From positions 223,728 to 287,727 of the forward strand of contig SAPZ01000006.1 in assembly GCA_004020875.1 (NCBI GenBank): a stretch of DNA of 64,000 nucleotides. Reading direction: 5' to 3'. The notes below the pieces were generated by a model. It saw only the letters and a program-made list of their open reading frames with translations. It ran no database searches and was not told the DNA's origin. The position numbers and the translations under genes were made by a program. The DNA comes from Mesorhizobium sp. GTDB lineage: Bacteria > Pseudomonadota > Alphaproteobacteria > Rhizobiales > Rhizobiaceae. Of the stretch, positions 43,470-52,058 are shown one piece after another. Every line of letters starts with the position of its first letter. The stretch's first letter is position 1.

Positions 43470-44777
43470 ATGCTTCTTCGTCTTTCCGCGAAATCCGTTC
43501 TGCTGGGCGCTGTTTCGGCCGTCGCCTTGATGTCAGCCGCGCATGCCGCCGACGTTGTCCAGGAGCAGGCGGCTCCCGGCTTCAACTGGAGCGGTGTCTA
43601 TGTCGGCTTCGGCGTCGGCGCCGGCGCCAATGTGCACAAGCTCAGCAGCGACTTCCTCCCGGGAGCCTCGCTCAATGGCATTGGCGGCGAAGGCATCTAC
43701 GGTGAGGCGACCGTCGGCTATGACTACATGGTCTCGCAGCGCTTCCTGCTTGGCGGCCTGATCGACGCGCATGTCGGCACGATCAAGACGTCGCTGGATG
43801 CCGCCGGCTTCAATGCCGACATCAAGGAAACCTACGGCTTCGATGTCGGCGTGCGCGCCGGCTACCTGATGACGCCGACCACGCTGGGGTACGTGCTGGG
43901 CGGCTATGCCTGGCAGAAGTACAAGCTCGACACCAATGCCGGTTTCGGCATGGACTGGGATCAGGGTGGCTATTTCGTCGGCGCCGGCGTCGAAACGGCG
44001 ATCAACAGCAACTGGACGCTGAAGGGCGAGTATCGCTACACCCGCTTCAGCACCAAGGACAATCTGCTTTCCCAGTTTGGGCTGCCGGACGGTTCGCTCA
44101 ATCTCGACACCTCGCGCCACACCTTCGAAGTGGCCGCCAGCTACCGCTTCAACGCGGCTGATGGTGGCGCCGCCAGCTTCGAGACGCCTTCATACAACTG
44201 GACCGGCTTCTATGTCGGCGGCGGGCTCGGCGCCGGCGCGGTTGTGCATCAGATCGAGATCCCGCCGCTCGGCGGCGCCAAGTTCAACGGCCTCGGCGGC
44301 GAAGGCGTGTTCGGCGAAGCCAGCATTGGCTACGATCAGGACATGGGCAGCTGGGTGGTCGGCGGACTCGTGGACGCGCGCCTCTCCGGCATCAAGTCGA
44401 AGCTTGACCTGGGCGGGCTCCTGGGTGGTGTCGATTCGGTAAGCTTCAACACCGACTATGGCTTCGACGTGCTCGGCCGCATCGGCATGAAGGTCAACGA
44501 GGCGACGCTGGCTTACGCGCTCGCCGGCTACAGCTGGCAGCACTTCAAGCTCGATGCTCCGGCACCGTTCGACGTCGATTGGGGCTCCAGCGGCTTCTCG
44601 GTCGGCGCGGGCCTGGAAACGGCCGTGTCGGACAAGATGACCGTCGGCATCGAATACCGCTACTCGCAGTTCGCCAAGGAAGATTTTTCGGACGAATTCC
44701 CGATCCCGAGCGGGCTTGCGACCTCGACGCCGTCCTTCCACACCGTGCGCATCGACGCCAAGTACAAGTTCAACTAA
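43470..44777 (+). CDS. Outer membrane protein with two tandem Omp25/31-type beta-barrels
   Basis: The 435-residue protein has a signal peptide (residues 1-26, ending AAHAA) and two homologous halves of about 200 residues. The first starts NWSGVYVGFGVGAG (~38) and ends AASYRFN (~230); the second starts NWTGFYVGGGLGAG (~243) and ends DAKYKFN (435). Shared landmarks include GGEG(I/V)(Y/F)GEA, YGFDV, GYxWQxxKLD, GLET and EYRYxxFxxxD. Each half is the size of one 8-stranded Omp25/31 barrel. Rhizobial relatives normally have one. It stands alone with its own promoter region and terminator. Function (envelope integrity or adhesion) is not inferable. Confidence 0.88.
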   Translation: MLLRLSAKSVLLGAVSAVALMSAAHAADVVQEQAAPGFNWSGVYVGFGVGAGANVHKLSSDFLPGASLNGIGGEGIYGEATVGYDYMVSQRFLLGGLIDAHVGTIKTSLDAAGFNADIKETYGFDVGVRAGYLMTPTTLGYVLGGYAWQKYKLDTNAGFGMDWDQGGYFVGAGVETAINSNWTLKGEYRYTRFSTKDNLLSQFGLPDGSLNLDTSRHTFEVAASYRFNAADGGAASFETPSYNWTGFYVGGGLGAGAVVHQIEIPPLGGAKFNGLGGEGVFGEASIGYDQDMGSWVVGGLVDARLSGIKSKLDLGGLLGGVDSVSFNTDYGFDVLGRIGMKVNEATLAYALAGYSWQHFKLDAPAPFDVDWGSSGFSVGAGLETAVSDKMTVGIEYRYSQFAKEDFSDEFPIPSGLATSTPSFHTVRIDAKYKFN

Positions 44778-44799
44778 GCGAAGGCCTCCAGCCAGAGCA

Positions 44800-44831
44800 G
44801 GAAAGCCCGCCATCCGGCGGGCTTTCCTTTT
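44800..44831 (+). terminator. Rho-independent terminator of the outer membrane protein gene
   Basis: GGAAAGCCCGCC and GGCGGGCTTTCC form a perfect 12-bp stem with an ATCC loop, followed by TTTT. It lies 23 bp after the stop codon in the gap between convergent genes. Confidence 0.93.
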
Positions 44832-44895
44832 GCGGGTCGACAATGGGCGGCGATCCGATCGCGCAATGGTGGGCGCTGCTCGCGGAAGCTCGGGC

Positions 44896-46215
44896 CTACT
44901 GTCTGAAAGCCCGGCTGATCTGATCCTGCAGCGGCTTGACCAGGTAAGACATCACCGAACGATCCTCGGTCTTGATGAAGGATTCCACCGGCATGCCGGG
45001 CACCAGCTTGACCTCGCCGAGCCGCGCGACCTCCGCGGCAGTCGTGGTGATGCGAACCGTGTAATAGCTGATGCCGGTGCGCTGGTCGGTGGTTATGTCG
45101 GGCGAGGTCCGCTCGACCATGCCGTTGATCTGCGGCGTGGTGCGCTGGTTGAAGGCCGAGAAGCGCAGCGAGGCAGGTTGCCCGACCCATAGCTGATCGA
45201 TGTCGCTCGGCGCGATCTTGGCCTCCACCGCCAGACTGTCATTGTCGGGCACCACCTGCATAATGGTCTCACCTGGCTTCACCACACCGCCGACCGTGTA
45301 GGCGATCGACTGCTGCACCACGCCATCCTGCGGGGCGCGGATATCGACCCGCTTCAGCTGGTCCTCGGCGGCGACCTTGCGCTCCAGCAGCTCGCCCATC
45401 CGGCCATCGACGTCGCGCAGATCCTTGTTCACTTCGGTGCTGAGATCGAGGTCGATCTGGATGATCTGGAGCTTGATCTCGGCTATGCGTCCCTGCGCCT
45501 GCGCCTGAGCCGCGACAAGCTGGCCACGTTCGCCATCGAGGCGGGTCGCCTCGCGCTCGGTCTGCGTCAGCCGGTCGATCGAGATCAGCTTCTTGGCCCA
45601 GAGCGTTCGCACGGAAGCGAGCTCCTTCTGCACAAGCTCGATCTCCTTGCTCTTGGCCTCAGCCTGCGCGGTGTCGCCGACGATCTCTTTCTCGAGTTGC
45701 GCGATACGTTCCTCGAGCTGGCTCTTCTGGCCGGCACGGGACGTGCGGCGCGTCTCGAAATGCTGTTTCTCGCCCGAGATCGCCTCCGCGACATCCGGGT
45801 CGGCCGAGCGATCGAGAAGCTCGCGGGGAAACGCGATGCTGTCGGCACCCTGGCGTTCGGCGTCGAGCCGGGCCTTGCGCGCGGAAAGCTGGTCGAGCGC
45901 CTTGCTCACCACGCCGAGATTGGCAGCCGGAACGGTACGGTCGAGACGCAGCAAAAGGTCCCCGGCTTTCACGCGGTCGCCGTCGCGGGCATCGATCTCG
46001 GCAACGATGCCGCCCGTCGAATGCTGCACGTCCTTGACGTGGGAATCGACCACGAGCGTGCCCGGGGCGATGACCGCGCCCGCAATCTCGGTGACCGAGG
46101 CCCAGCCGCCGACACCTCCGGCAAGCAGGAGCACGACACCGAGGCCAAGACGCGTGTAGAAACGAATCGAGGCATGGGAGGCACCGTTCAAGCTAATGCC
46201 CTCCCTCGGTTCCAT
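44896..46215 (-). CDS. HlyD-family type I secretion periplasmic adaptor
   Basis: The 439-residue protein links the ABC exporter to an outer membrane TolC channel. It has one N-terminal membrane helix (LGLGVVLLLAGGVGGWASV, ~23-41), a biotinyl-lipoyl half domain (GTLVVDSHVKDVQHSTGG, IDARDGDRVKAGDLLLRLD), a long coiled-coil hairpin (~90-290), and the beta-barrel and C-terminal region (RAPQDGVVQQ, LVPGMPVESFIKTEDRS). This is the PrtE/HasE type. The start overlaps the exporter gene by 23 bp. TolC is not in the window. It is the last gene of the secretion cluster. Confidence 0.94.
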   Translation of the reverse strand: MEPREGISLNGASHASIRFYTRLGLGVVLLLAGGVGGWASVTEIAGAVIAPGTLVVDSHVKDVQHSTGGIVAEIDARDGDRVKAGDLLLRLDRTVPAANLGVVSKALDQLSARKARLDAERQGADSIAFPRELLDRSADPDVAEAISGEKQHFETRRTSRAGQKSQLEERIAQLEKEIVGDTAQAEAKSKEIELVQKELASVRTLWAKKLISIDRLTQTEREATRLDGERGQLVAAQAQAQGRIAEIKLQIIQIDLDLSTEVNKDLRDVDGRMGELLERKVAAEDQLKRVDIRAPQDGVVQQSIAYTVGGVVKPGETIMQVVPDNDSLAVEAKIAPSDIDQLWVGQPASLRFSAFNQRTTPQINGMVERTSPDITTDQRTGISYYTVRITTTAAEVARLGEVKLVPGMPVESFIKTEDRSVMSYLVKPLQDQISRAFRQ

Positions 46216-48199
46216 CCGCGACGGCCCGCGGCGGGTTTTCCGCGGCCACCCTCAGCTGTGGATTTGCCGACGGCACCGGACGCAGCGTCGGGAACATCTT
46301 GGCGAACACCTCGTCCTTGGGACCGAAAGCGTGAATGCGTCCCTGATTCACGGCCAGGACGAAATCGACGGCCGCCAGCACGTTTGGCCGGTGCGCCACG
46401 ATCACGACGATACCGCCCCGTTTGCGCACGCCCAGCATCGCCTTGATCAGCGCCTGCTCGCCATCCATGTCGAGATTGGAGTTCGGCTCGTCCAGCACCA
46501 CCAGGAATGGGTCCCTATAGAGCGCGCGGGCGAGCGCGATGCGCTGGCGCTGGCCGGCTGAGAGCGCCTCGCCATGCTCGCCGATCTCGGTCTCGTAGCC
46601 TTCGCGAAAACCGACGATAAGCTCATGCGCGCCCGCCGCTTTCGCCGCGGCGATGATGGCGCCGACATCGGCATTCGGCTCAAACCGGGCAATGTTGTCA
46701 GCCACCGTTCCGGCGAAGAGCTCGACATCCTGCGGCAGGTATCCGATGTGCCGTCCGCGCTCCGCCTGCGACCATTGATCGAGGTCGGCGCCGTCCAGCT
46801 TTATCCTGCCGATGGCGGGGAGCCAGGCGCCGACAAGCGCGCGCACCAGGGTGGATTTCCCCGACCCGCTCGGCCCGATGATGCCGACGCCGTGGCCTGC
46901 CTCCAGGGCGAAACTCGCGTCCTGAACCAGGAGTCGCTGGGTGCCCGGCGCGGCGACGCCGACATTGTGCATGCTGACATTCGCGCTCGGTGGCGGCAGC
47001 AACATCGGATCGGCTTCAGCCGGCAGCGCCGCCAGCACCCTGTTCAGCCGCTGCCAGCCCTGGCGCGCGGTGACAAAGCCCTTCCAATTGGCAATCGCAA
47101 GATCGACCGGCGCCAGCGCGCGGCCGCTGAGGATGGAGGCGGTGATGATGATGCCCGCCGTTGCTTGTCCCTCGATGACCAGCCAGGCGCCGAGGCCGAG
47201 CATGGCCGATTGCAGCAGCATGCGCAACACCCGCGACACCGCACCGAAACCAGCTGCGACGTCGCTCACCTTGCGCTGCTCGACGATGTAATCGAGGTTT
47301 GCGCCTTGCCAGCGCGCGGTAAGGCCGCCGGCCATGCCCATGGCTGCAACAACTTCCGCATTGCGATTGGCGGCTGTGACCAGACCATTGCGGCGGATGC
47401 CGCTCGTCGTTCCCGAGGAAACCGGCTTTCGCGTCAGTCGTTCGGCCATGATCGTGAGCGCGACCAGCACGATCGCGCCGACCAGCGCCGTGACGCCGAG
47501 CAGCCAGTGGAACATGAAGATGATGAAGAGGTAGAGCGGCAGCCACGGCAGGTCGAAAAGCGCCGTTGGCCCGCTGCCAGACAGGAAGACGCGAACGCTG
47601 TCGAGATCTCGCATCGGCTGCAAGCTGTCGCCGTCGCGGCCTGTCTTGAGCGGCAGGCGCAGAATCGATTGATAGACGCGGCCGCCGAGCGCTTCGTCGA
47701 GCGCGCCGCCAATGCGGACCAGCACGCGTCCGCGCACGAATTCGAGCACACCCTGCCCGCTATAGAGGATAAGCAGCAGGACCGAGAGGCCCACGAGCGT
47801 CGGCAGGCTGCGGCTCGGCAGCACGCGGTCATAGACCTCGAGCATATAGAGCGAGCCGGCGAGCATCAGAACGTTGAGGACGCCACTAAACAACCCGACG
47901 GAGAGAAAGGCGGAGCGGCAGGCGCGAAGGGCCTCGGCAAGCTCCGAGCCTTGAGGGCGCTTGGCGGGTTTTTCGGTCGGCCGGGCGGGCGTGGCAACTT
48001 TGGCGGCCGCGTCGCGCAAATCAACCGGACGAGCGCGAAACAGAACCAGGCCGCCGAAACCGGCGATCGCTGTTGCCCCAAACGCCGCGCCCCCCGAGAG
48101 CGATCCGCTCGCAAGAATCGCCATGCCGAGGATGAGAAGGATGAGGCCTGCCAGCCTCACCTTCGCCTGCCCTGTGCCTAACATGCCGGTTGTTGCCAT
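46193..48199 (-). CDS. Type I secretion system ABC exporter (PrtD/HasD-type permease/ATPase)
   Basis: The 668-residue protein fuses an exporter membrane domain to an ATPase. Two extra N-terminal hydrophobic segments (residues ~15-55) precede the usual six. The ATPase has Walker A GPSGSGKST, signature LSAGQRQRIALARAL, Walker B FLVVLDEPNSNLD and the H-loop VIVAHR. It lacks a C39 peptidase domain, so the substrate should keep an uncleaved C-terminal signal. It lies between the repeat-protein gene (32 bp upstream) and the HlyD gene (overlapping). PrtD-type exporters are commonly dedicated to adjacent substrates. Confidence 0.94.
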   Translation of the reverse strand: MATTGMLGTGQAKVRLAGLILLILGMAILASGSLSGGAAFGATAIAGFGGLVLFRARPVDLRDAAAKVATPARPTEKPAKRPQGSELAEALRACRSAFLSVGLFSGVLNVLMLAGSLYMLEVYDRVLPSRSLPTLVGLSVLLLILYSGQGVLEFVRGRVLVRIGGALDEALGGRVYQSILRLPLKTGRDGDSLQPMRDLDSVRVFLSGSGPTALFDLPWLPLYLFIIFMFHWLLGVTALVGAIVLVALTIMAERLTRKPVSSGTTSGIRRNGLVTAANRNAEVVAAMGMAGGLTARWQGANLDYIVEQRKVSDVAAGFGAVSRVLRMLLQSAMLGLGAWLVIEGQATAGIIITASILSGRALAPVDLAIANWKGFVTARQGWQRLNRVLAALPAEADPMLLPPPSANVSMHNVGVAAPGTQRLLVQDASFALEAGHGVGIIGPSGSGKSTLVRALVGAWLPAIGRIKLDGADLDQWSQAERGRHIGYLPQDVELFAGTVADNIARFEPNADVGAIIAAAKAAGAHELIVGFREGYETEIGEHGEALSAGQRQRIALARALYRDPFLVVLDEPNSNLDMDGEQALIKAMLGVRKRGGIVVIVAHRPNVLAAVDFVLAVNQGRIHAFGPKDEVFAKMFPTLRPVPSANPQLRVAAENPPRAVADGTEGGH

Positions 48200-48231
48200 G
48201 CCGGTTTCGCCAAGCGATTGGACCGCAACGC

Positions 48232-50676
48232 TCAGCTGATGCCCGTCAGCCCTCCGACCTCGTGGAGCGTCACCCAGAACTGGTCGAGCGTGTTCGGGTG
48301 CTCGTCGACGATGTTGGTGCCGTTGAACCAGGCGACATCGCCGCTAGGGCCGGAGGTCACCAGTTGGCCCTGGTTGAACCACATCAGGGCGTTCTTCAGG
48401 CCCTCGCCGTCGGCTTCCTTGCCGCCGTTCCAGTCGGTGATGCCGGTGCCAGGATCGGTCACGTCGACATATTTGGTCCAGGCCGTGGAGCTCGTTTTCA
48501 CAGCGCTGCCCGCCAGCGCCGAGCCGCTCTGGTCGACAATGCCGTCGTTATTGGCATCAACATTGACGCCGAGACCGGCCCAGGCGCCCTGCCCCTTCAG
48601 CCACATCACCGCTTCGTCGATGAGGTTGTTGGGTTGAGCAACGCCGTTGTCGATGTTGAGCTGCGCGGCGATTGCCTGCTGCAGCATGATCAGGCGGGCA
48701 TCGCCGCTGGTCGAGGCGGATTCAATTGATTTTGCTAAGCTGATCGAGATCAGTAGATCGTGGTCATCATCCGCGATGCCGTTGTGGTTGCTGTCGCCCA
48801 ACAGCAGATAGCCATCGGTGCGCGGATTGATGTCGAGGCTCGACAGAACGCCGCTTGCGACAGCACTTTTGGTCGGATTGCCTTCGTTGTTAGCGACGTT
48901 GTCCCAGGCATCGGAGTGACTTCCCCAGAAGCCCTGCGTCAGCGCTTTGTTGGAGAAGCCCTCATAGTCACTGCTGTCGGTGGCGCTCGGCGTGCGCGTA
49001 TGGCCGGCGGTGTCCGTATATGCGTCGGTCGTGGCCGTCGCATTGTTCACGTAGTTGCCTAACTGCGCCGTGCCGGTCGCCTGGTAATGCCAGGTTTCGC
49101 CGATGTCGAGGACGCCATTCTTATTGCTGTCGCCAGTGTTGAATCCGCCGCTGGTGATTGCCGTCGCATTGAAGTCGTCGGCTGTATTGCCGGGGGTGCC
49201 GTTGTCGTCCTTGACGACCACATTAGTGAGCGCGACGTTGCCGTCGTTTGTAACATCGTAGGTCCAAGTGACCGGTTGGCCCTGGAAGATGTTGAGGCCG
49301 TGATCGACGCCGTTCGTCTTCTTGTCGAGCGTGATGTGAGGGTCTGCACCGAAGTAGCTGGAGTCGTCGGTTGCGGTGTCGGTGCCGGTGTGGCCGGCGT
49401 CGTCAGTGAACGAACCCGACGCCGAGCCAGTGTTGGTGTAATTGTCGGTTCCCGCGACACCAGTGGCCGTGTAGATCCAGGCCTCGCCCAAATCGAGCAA
49501 CCCGTTGTTGTTGACGTCGCCAACATTGTGGGTGGAGTCCCCGCTACCCGCCTGGCCGTCGACGCCAAGCACGGCCACGGGCGTCACGCTGCCATCGCTG
49601 TCGGTCACCGCCACACCAGACAGGGCAACATTCCCCGCATTGGTAACCGTGTACTCCCAGGAGATGGCCTCGCCTGACAGGATGTTGAGGCCGTCGCCCT
49701 TTGTCCCGTCGTCCACTGTCACCTTGTTGATGGCGATCTCGGGATCGGCACCGAAATAGCTGGAATCGTCGGTGTCGGTCACGGTGGTGCCATTGGCTGA
49801 AGCCGAAACCGAACCAGTATTGGAATAGTCGCCGATTACCGCCTTGCCGGAACCCGTAAACTTCCAGACCTCGCCGACATCGAGCAATCCATTGTTGTTG
49901 ACATCGCCGATATTGTGATTGGCGTCGGCACCTAGAACCGCCGAAACGACCACACTTTGGTTGTCGGTGACGATGACGTTCGACAAAGCGACGTTGCCGG
50001 TGTTGGTGACCGTGTATTGCCAGGAAATGTCATCGTTGGCCAATACGGTCAGGCCATCGCCCGACGCCGCGCCGTCCACTGTCACCTTGTCAATTGCGAT
50101 CGCGGGGTGATCCTCGGTGCCACCGGTCGTCGTGATGGTTCGCCATTCCTCGAAACCGCCATTCGAGCCTGAGAAGCTTGAATAGAGCGTCACGTAGGAA
50201 TCCGCAGTCGCCCCAGCCGCTTGGAAGAGGCTCACCGGGATCAGGACCCGGTAGTCGTCGGTTCCCGATCCGTGATTGGCATCGATCAGCAATTGCGGCT
50301 TGGAATTGTCGAGGTCGAAGACCGACGTGAAGCCAGCGAAGCCCGCATTGTAGTCGGCTAGTGTGGCATCGGCGCCCGAAATATAGACCCTCAGGTCGGT
50401 CAGCGTGATTTCGCCGTTGGTGGCGTTGTTGCTTTCGTTGAGGTCGAGCCGGAACTCTATGTAGTCGGTACCGCCAATGTTGATCGATTGAATATCGCCG
50501 TATTGCAGGCTGTGGGTGAAAGACGACTTGTCGTCGAGGACGTTCCCGTTCTGGTCGGTATTGAATCCTTCCTCTATACCCGTCGCCTGCAACCGCAGGA
50601 AGGAGTCGTAATTACCCGTGCCCGAGCCAATGGTGGTTGCCTCAAGAAGAACGCCAAAACCTATATCGAGACTCAT
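48232..50676 (-). CDS. Large repeat protein, probable type I secretion substrate
   Basis: The 814-residue protein is acidic, Asp/Asn/Gly/Thr-rich and almost Cys-free, as for secreted proteins, with no N-terminal signal peptide. Residues ~1-190 form a unique domain. Three DUF11-like repeats of about 120-135 residues follow (~190-580), each with WxYxVTNxGNVALxxVxVxD and an EF-hand-like loop such as GDVNNNGLLDVGE. The C-terminal ~220 residues open with LTQGFWGSHSDAWD and hold two more D-x-N-x-N/D-G loops. No RTX nonapeptides are seen. The ATG at 50674-50676 has GGAGG 6 nt upstream. Position before the exporter and adaptor genes makes it the likely cargo; surface or matrix role is inferred. Confidence 0.8.
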   Translation of the reverse strand: MSLDIGFGVLLEATTIGSGTGNYDSFLRLQATGIEEGFNTDQNGNVLDDKSSFTHSLQYGDIQSINIGGTDYIEFRLDLNESNNATNGEITLTDLRVYISGADATLADYNAGFAGFTSVFDLDNSKPQLLIDANHGSGTDDYRVLIPVSLFQAAGATADSYVTLYSSFSGSNGGFEEWRTITTTGGTEDHPAIAIDKVTVDGAASGDGLTVLANDDISWQYTVTNTGNVALSNVIVTDNQSVVVSAVLGADANHNIGDVNNNGLLDVGEVWKFTGSGKAVIGDYSNTGSVSASANGTTVTDTDDSSYFGADPEIAINKVTVDDGTKGDGLNILSGEAISWEYTVTNAGNVALSGVAVTDSDGSVTPVAVLGVDGQAGSGDSTHNVGDVNNNGLLDLGEAWIYTATGVAGTDNYTNTGSASGSFTDDAGHTGTDTATDDSSYFGADPHITLDKKTNGVDHGLNIFQGQPVTWTYDVTNDGNVALTNVVVKDDNGTPGNTADDFNATAITSGGFNTGDSNKNGVLDIGETWHYQATGTAQLGNYVNNATATTDAYTDTAGHTRTPSATDSSDYEGFSNKALTQGFWGSHSDAWDNVANNEGNPTKSAVASGVLSSLDINPRTDGYLLLGDSNHNGIADDDHDLLISISLAKSIESASTSGDARLIMLQQAIAAQLNIDNGVAQPNNLIDEAVMWLKGQGAWAGLGVNVDANNDGIVDQSGSALAGSAVKTSSTAWTKYVDVTDPGTGITDWNGGKEADGEGLKNALMWFNQGQLVTSGPSGDVAWFNGTNIVDEHPNTLDQFWVTLHEVGGLTGIS

Positions 50677-51200
50677 GTCCATCCTCCAGGGCGCGGTCGC
50701 GTCCCAATTGGCCGCTCCAGGCGGCGAAATAGCCCATGCCAAAAGCACCGAGATCGGCGCCCGAATTCAGTGAGGAGGATCAACTTGGCGTCCGGCAAGC
50801 CACACCCATCGGCCCCCGGCCGGCGAGCAACCAAATGCAACATGGCGGCTCACGACGGCTGACGAATCCGGTTATGACGGCTAAGGCGGCACAGATGCCG
50901 CGCTGAGTTCCCCTACCCTACCCCAATAGCGCCTTACTCGTTGTTGCCGGTCGCGAGTTTGTTCACGCTACTCTATATTAGGACATTATTAACTCTACCG
51001 TTGCGTGCGTCAACGGGCAATATCATGAAGAGTTAATGACAAAATCCAAGCGTACGGGCCAGCACGACCCATTCAGCATAAATAATACTTTCCACTATAC
51101 TTAGGTCCTGATTCCTAGCGGACCTATGGCATTGTTGCGTCAGACTTCAGTTGCCAGACCTCGGCCGCCGTCGAACGCGCCGAATTGGCCGGGGGAACCC
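50677..51200. other. Gene-free region with nested palindromes upstream of the secretion cluster
   Basis: No gene is supported here. The distal part (about 50930-51125) is AT-rich relative to its surroundings. It contains nested inverted repeats: ATTAACTCT (50988-50996) with AGAGTTAAT (51029-51037), enclosing CCGTTG (50998-51003) with CAACGG (51011-51016). Further on, TAGGTCC (51102-51108) pairs with GGACCTA (51120-51126) across 11 bp. They probably mark the promoter and regulatory region of the secretion cluster, or a small RNA; neither can be decided from sequence. Confidence 0.5.
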
Positions 51201-52058
51201 TCAGACCACCTTCTTCTTCCCGCGCGTGCCGCCATGCCTGGCCACGGCCTTGTCGACGGCGCGCTTCAATTCGTCCTTGATCTCCGCCGTCTCGGCCATC
51301 AGTGCCTCGATCTTCAGGAAATCGAGCACGCGATACTTCGAGACCTTCGGGCGAATCAGGATGTCGGGCCTGGACTGCTGCAGCTTGTTGGCGATGATCG
51401 ACTGCATCATCAATTGCGAGGCGCCATACATCAGGTCGACCGTGGTCGGGTGCTTGCGCTCTGCATCGCTCGGCGCTCCGACCACGTCGATCGCGATGAT
51501 GATGTCGGCATCCTTTTCGAGGAGATCGAAGGGGACCGGATTGTAGATGCCGCCGTCGATCAGCAGGCAGCCATTGCGCACCACCGGACGGAACACCGCT
51601 GGGATGGCAGCCGAAGCGGCGAGCGCCGAATGCAATTCTCCCTCGGCGAGCACCGCCAGCTTGTGACCGAAATAATCGGTCGCCGTCACCTTGAGCGGGA
51701 TATTCAGCGCGTCGAACGTCTGCGGGATCGGCTCAGGCAGGAAGGCCTTCAGGATGCGCTCGATGTTGAACTGGCCGACGCGGATGCCGCCCTGCATGGC
51801 CTCCGCGATCGTGCCCGGCCGCGAGCGCCACATGCGCGCCGCCACTTCGGCCCGGCTGCCGAGGATCGATCGGGCATAGCCGTGGATCTCGGCGCCCGTC
51901 ATGCCCGACGCCATGCCGGCTCCCATGATGGAGCCGATAGACGAGCCGGCGATCGCCACCGGTTTGATGCCAAGCTCGTCGAGAGCCTCGATGATGTGGA
52001 TATGCGCGAGGCCGCGCGCGCCGCCGCCGCCGAAAGCCACCCCGAAGGTTGGGCTCAT
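51201..52058 (-). CDS. Patatin-like phospholipase (RssA-like)
   Basis: The 285-residue protein is a Ser-Asp dyad acyl hydrolase. It has the oxyanion motif GGGGARG (residues ~10-16), the nucleophile motif GSSIG (~39-43) and the dyad Asp in LLIDGGIYNP. The C-terminus is basic (RHGGTRGKKKVV). No signal peptide, so it is cytoplasmic or membrane-associated. Its ATG overlaps the stop of the second M16 peptidase gene (ATGA), so the three genes are translated together. The lipid substrate is unknown; the combination with periplasmic M16 peptidases is conserved in Rhizobiales but not explained. Confidence 0.92.
   Translation of the reverse strand: MSPTFGVAFGGGGARGLAHIHIIEALDELGIKPVAIAGSSIGSIMGAGMASGMTGAEIHGYARSILGSRAEVAARMWRSRPGTIAEAMQGGIRVGQFNIERILKAFLPEPIPQTFDALNIPLKVTATDYFGHKLAVLAEGELHSALAASAAIPAVFRPVVRNGCLLIDGGIYNPVPFDLLEKDADIIIAIDVVGAPSDAERKHPTTVDLMYGASQLMMQSIIANKLQQSRPDILIRPKVSKYRVLDFLKIEALMAETAEIKDELKRAVDKAVARHGGTRGKKKVV

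Noticed and set aside
48232-50676. RTX-toxin identity for the secreted repeat protein
   Set aside because: No GGxGxDxxx nonapeptide arrays are seen; the Asp-rich loops are EF-hand-like and belong to DUF11-type repeats.
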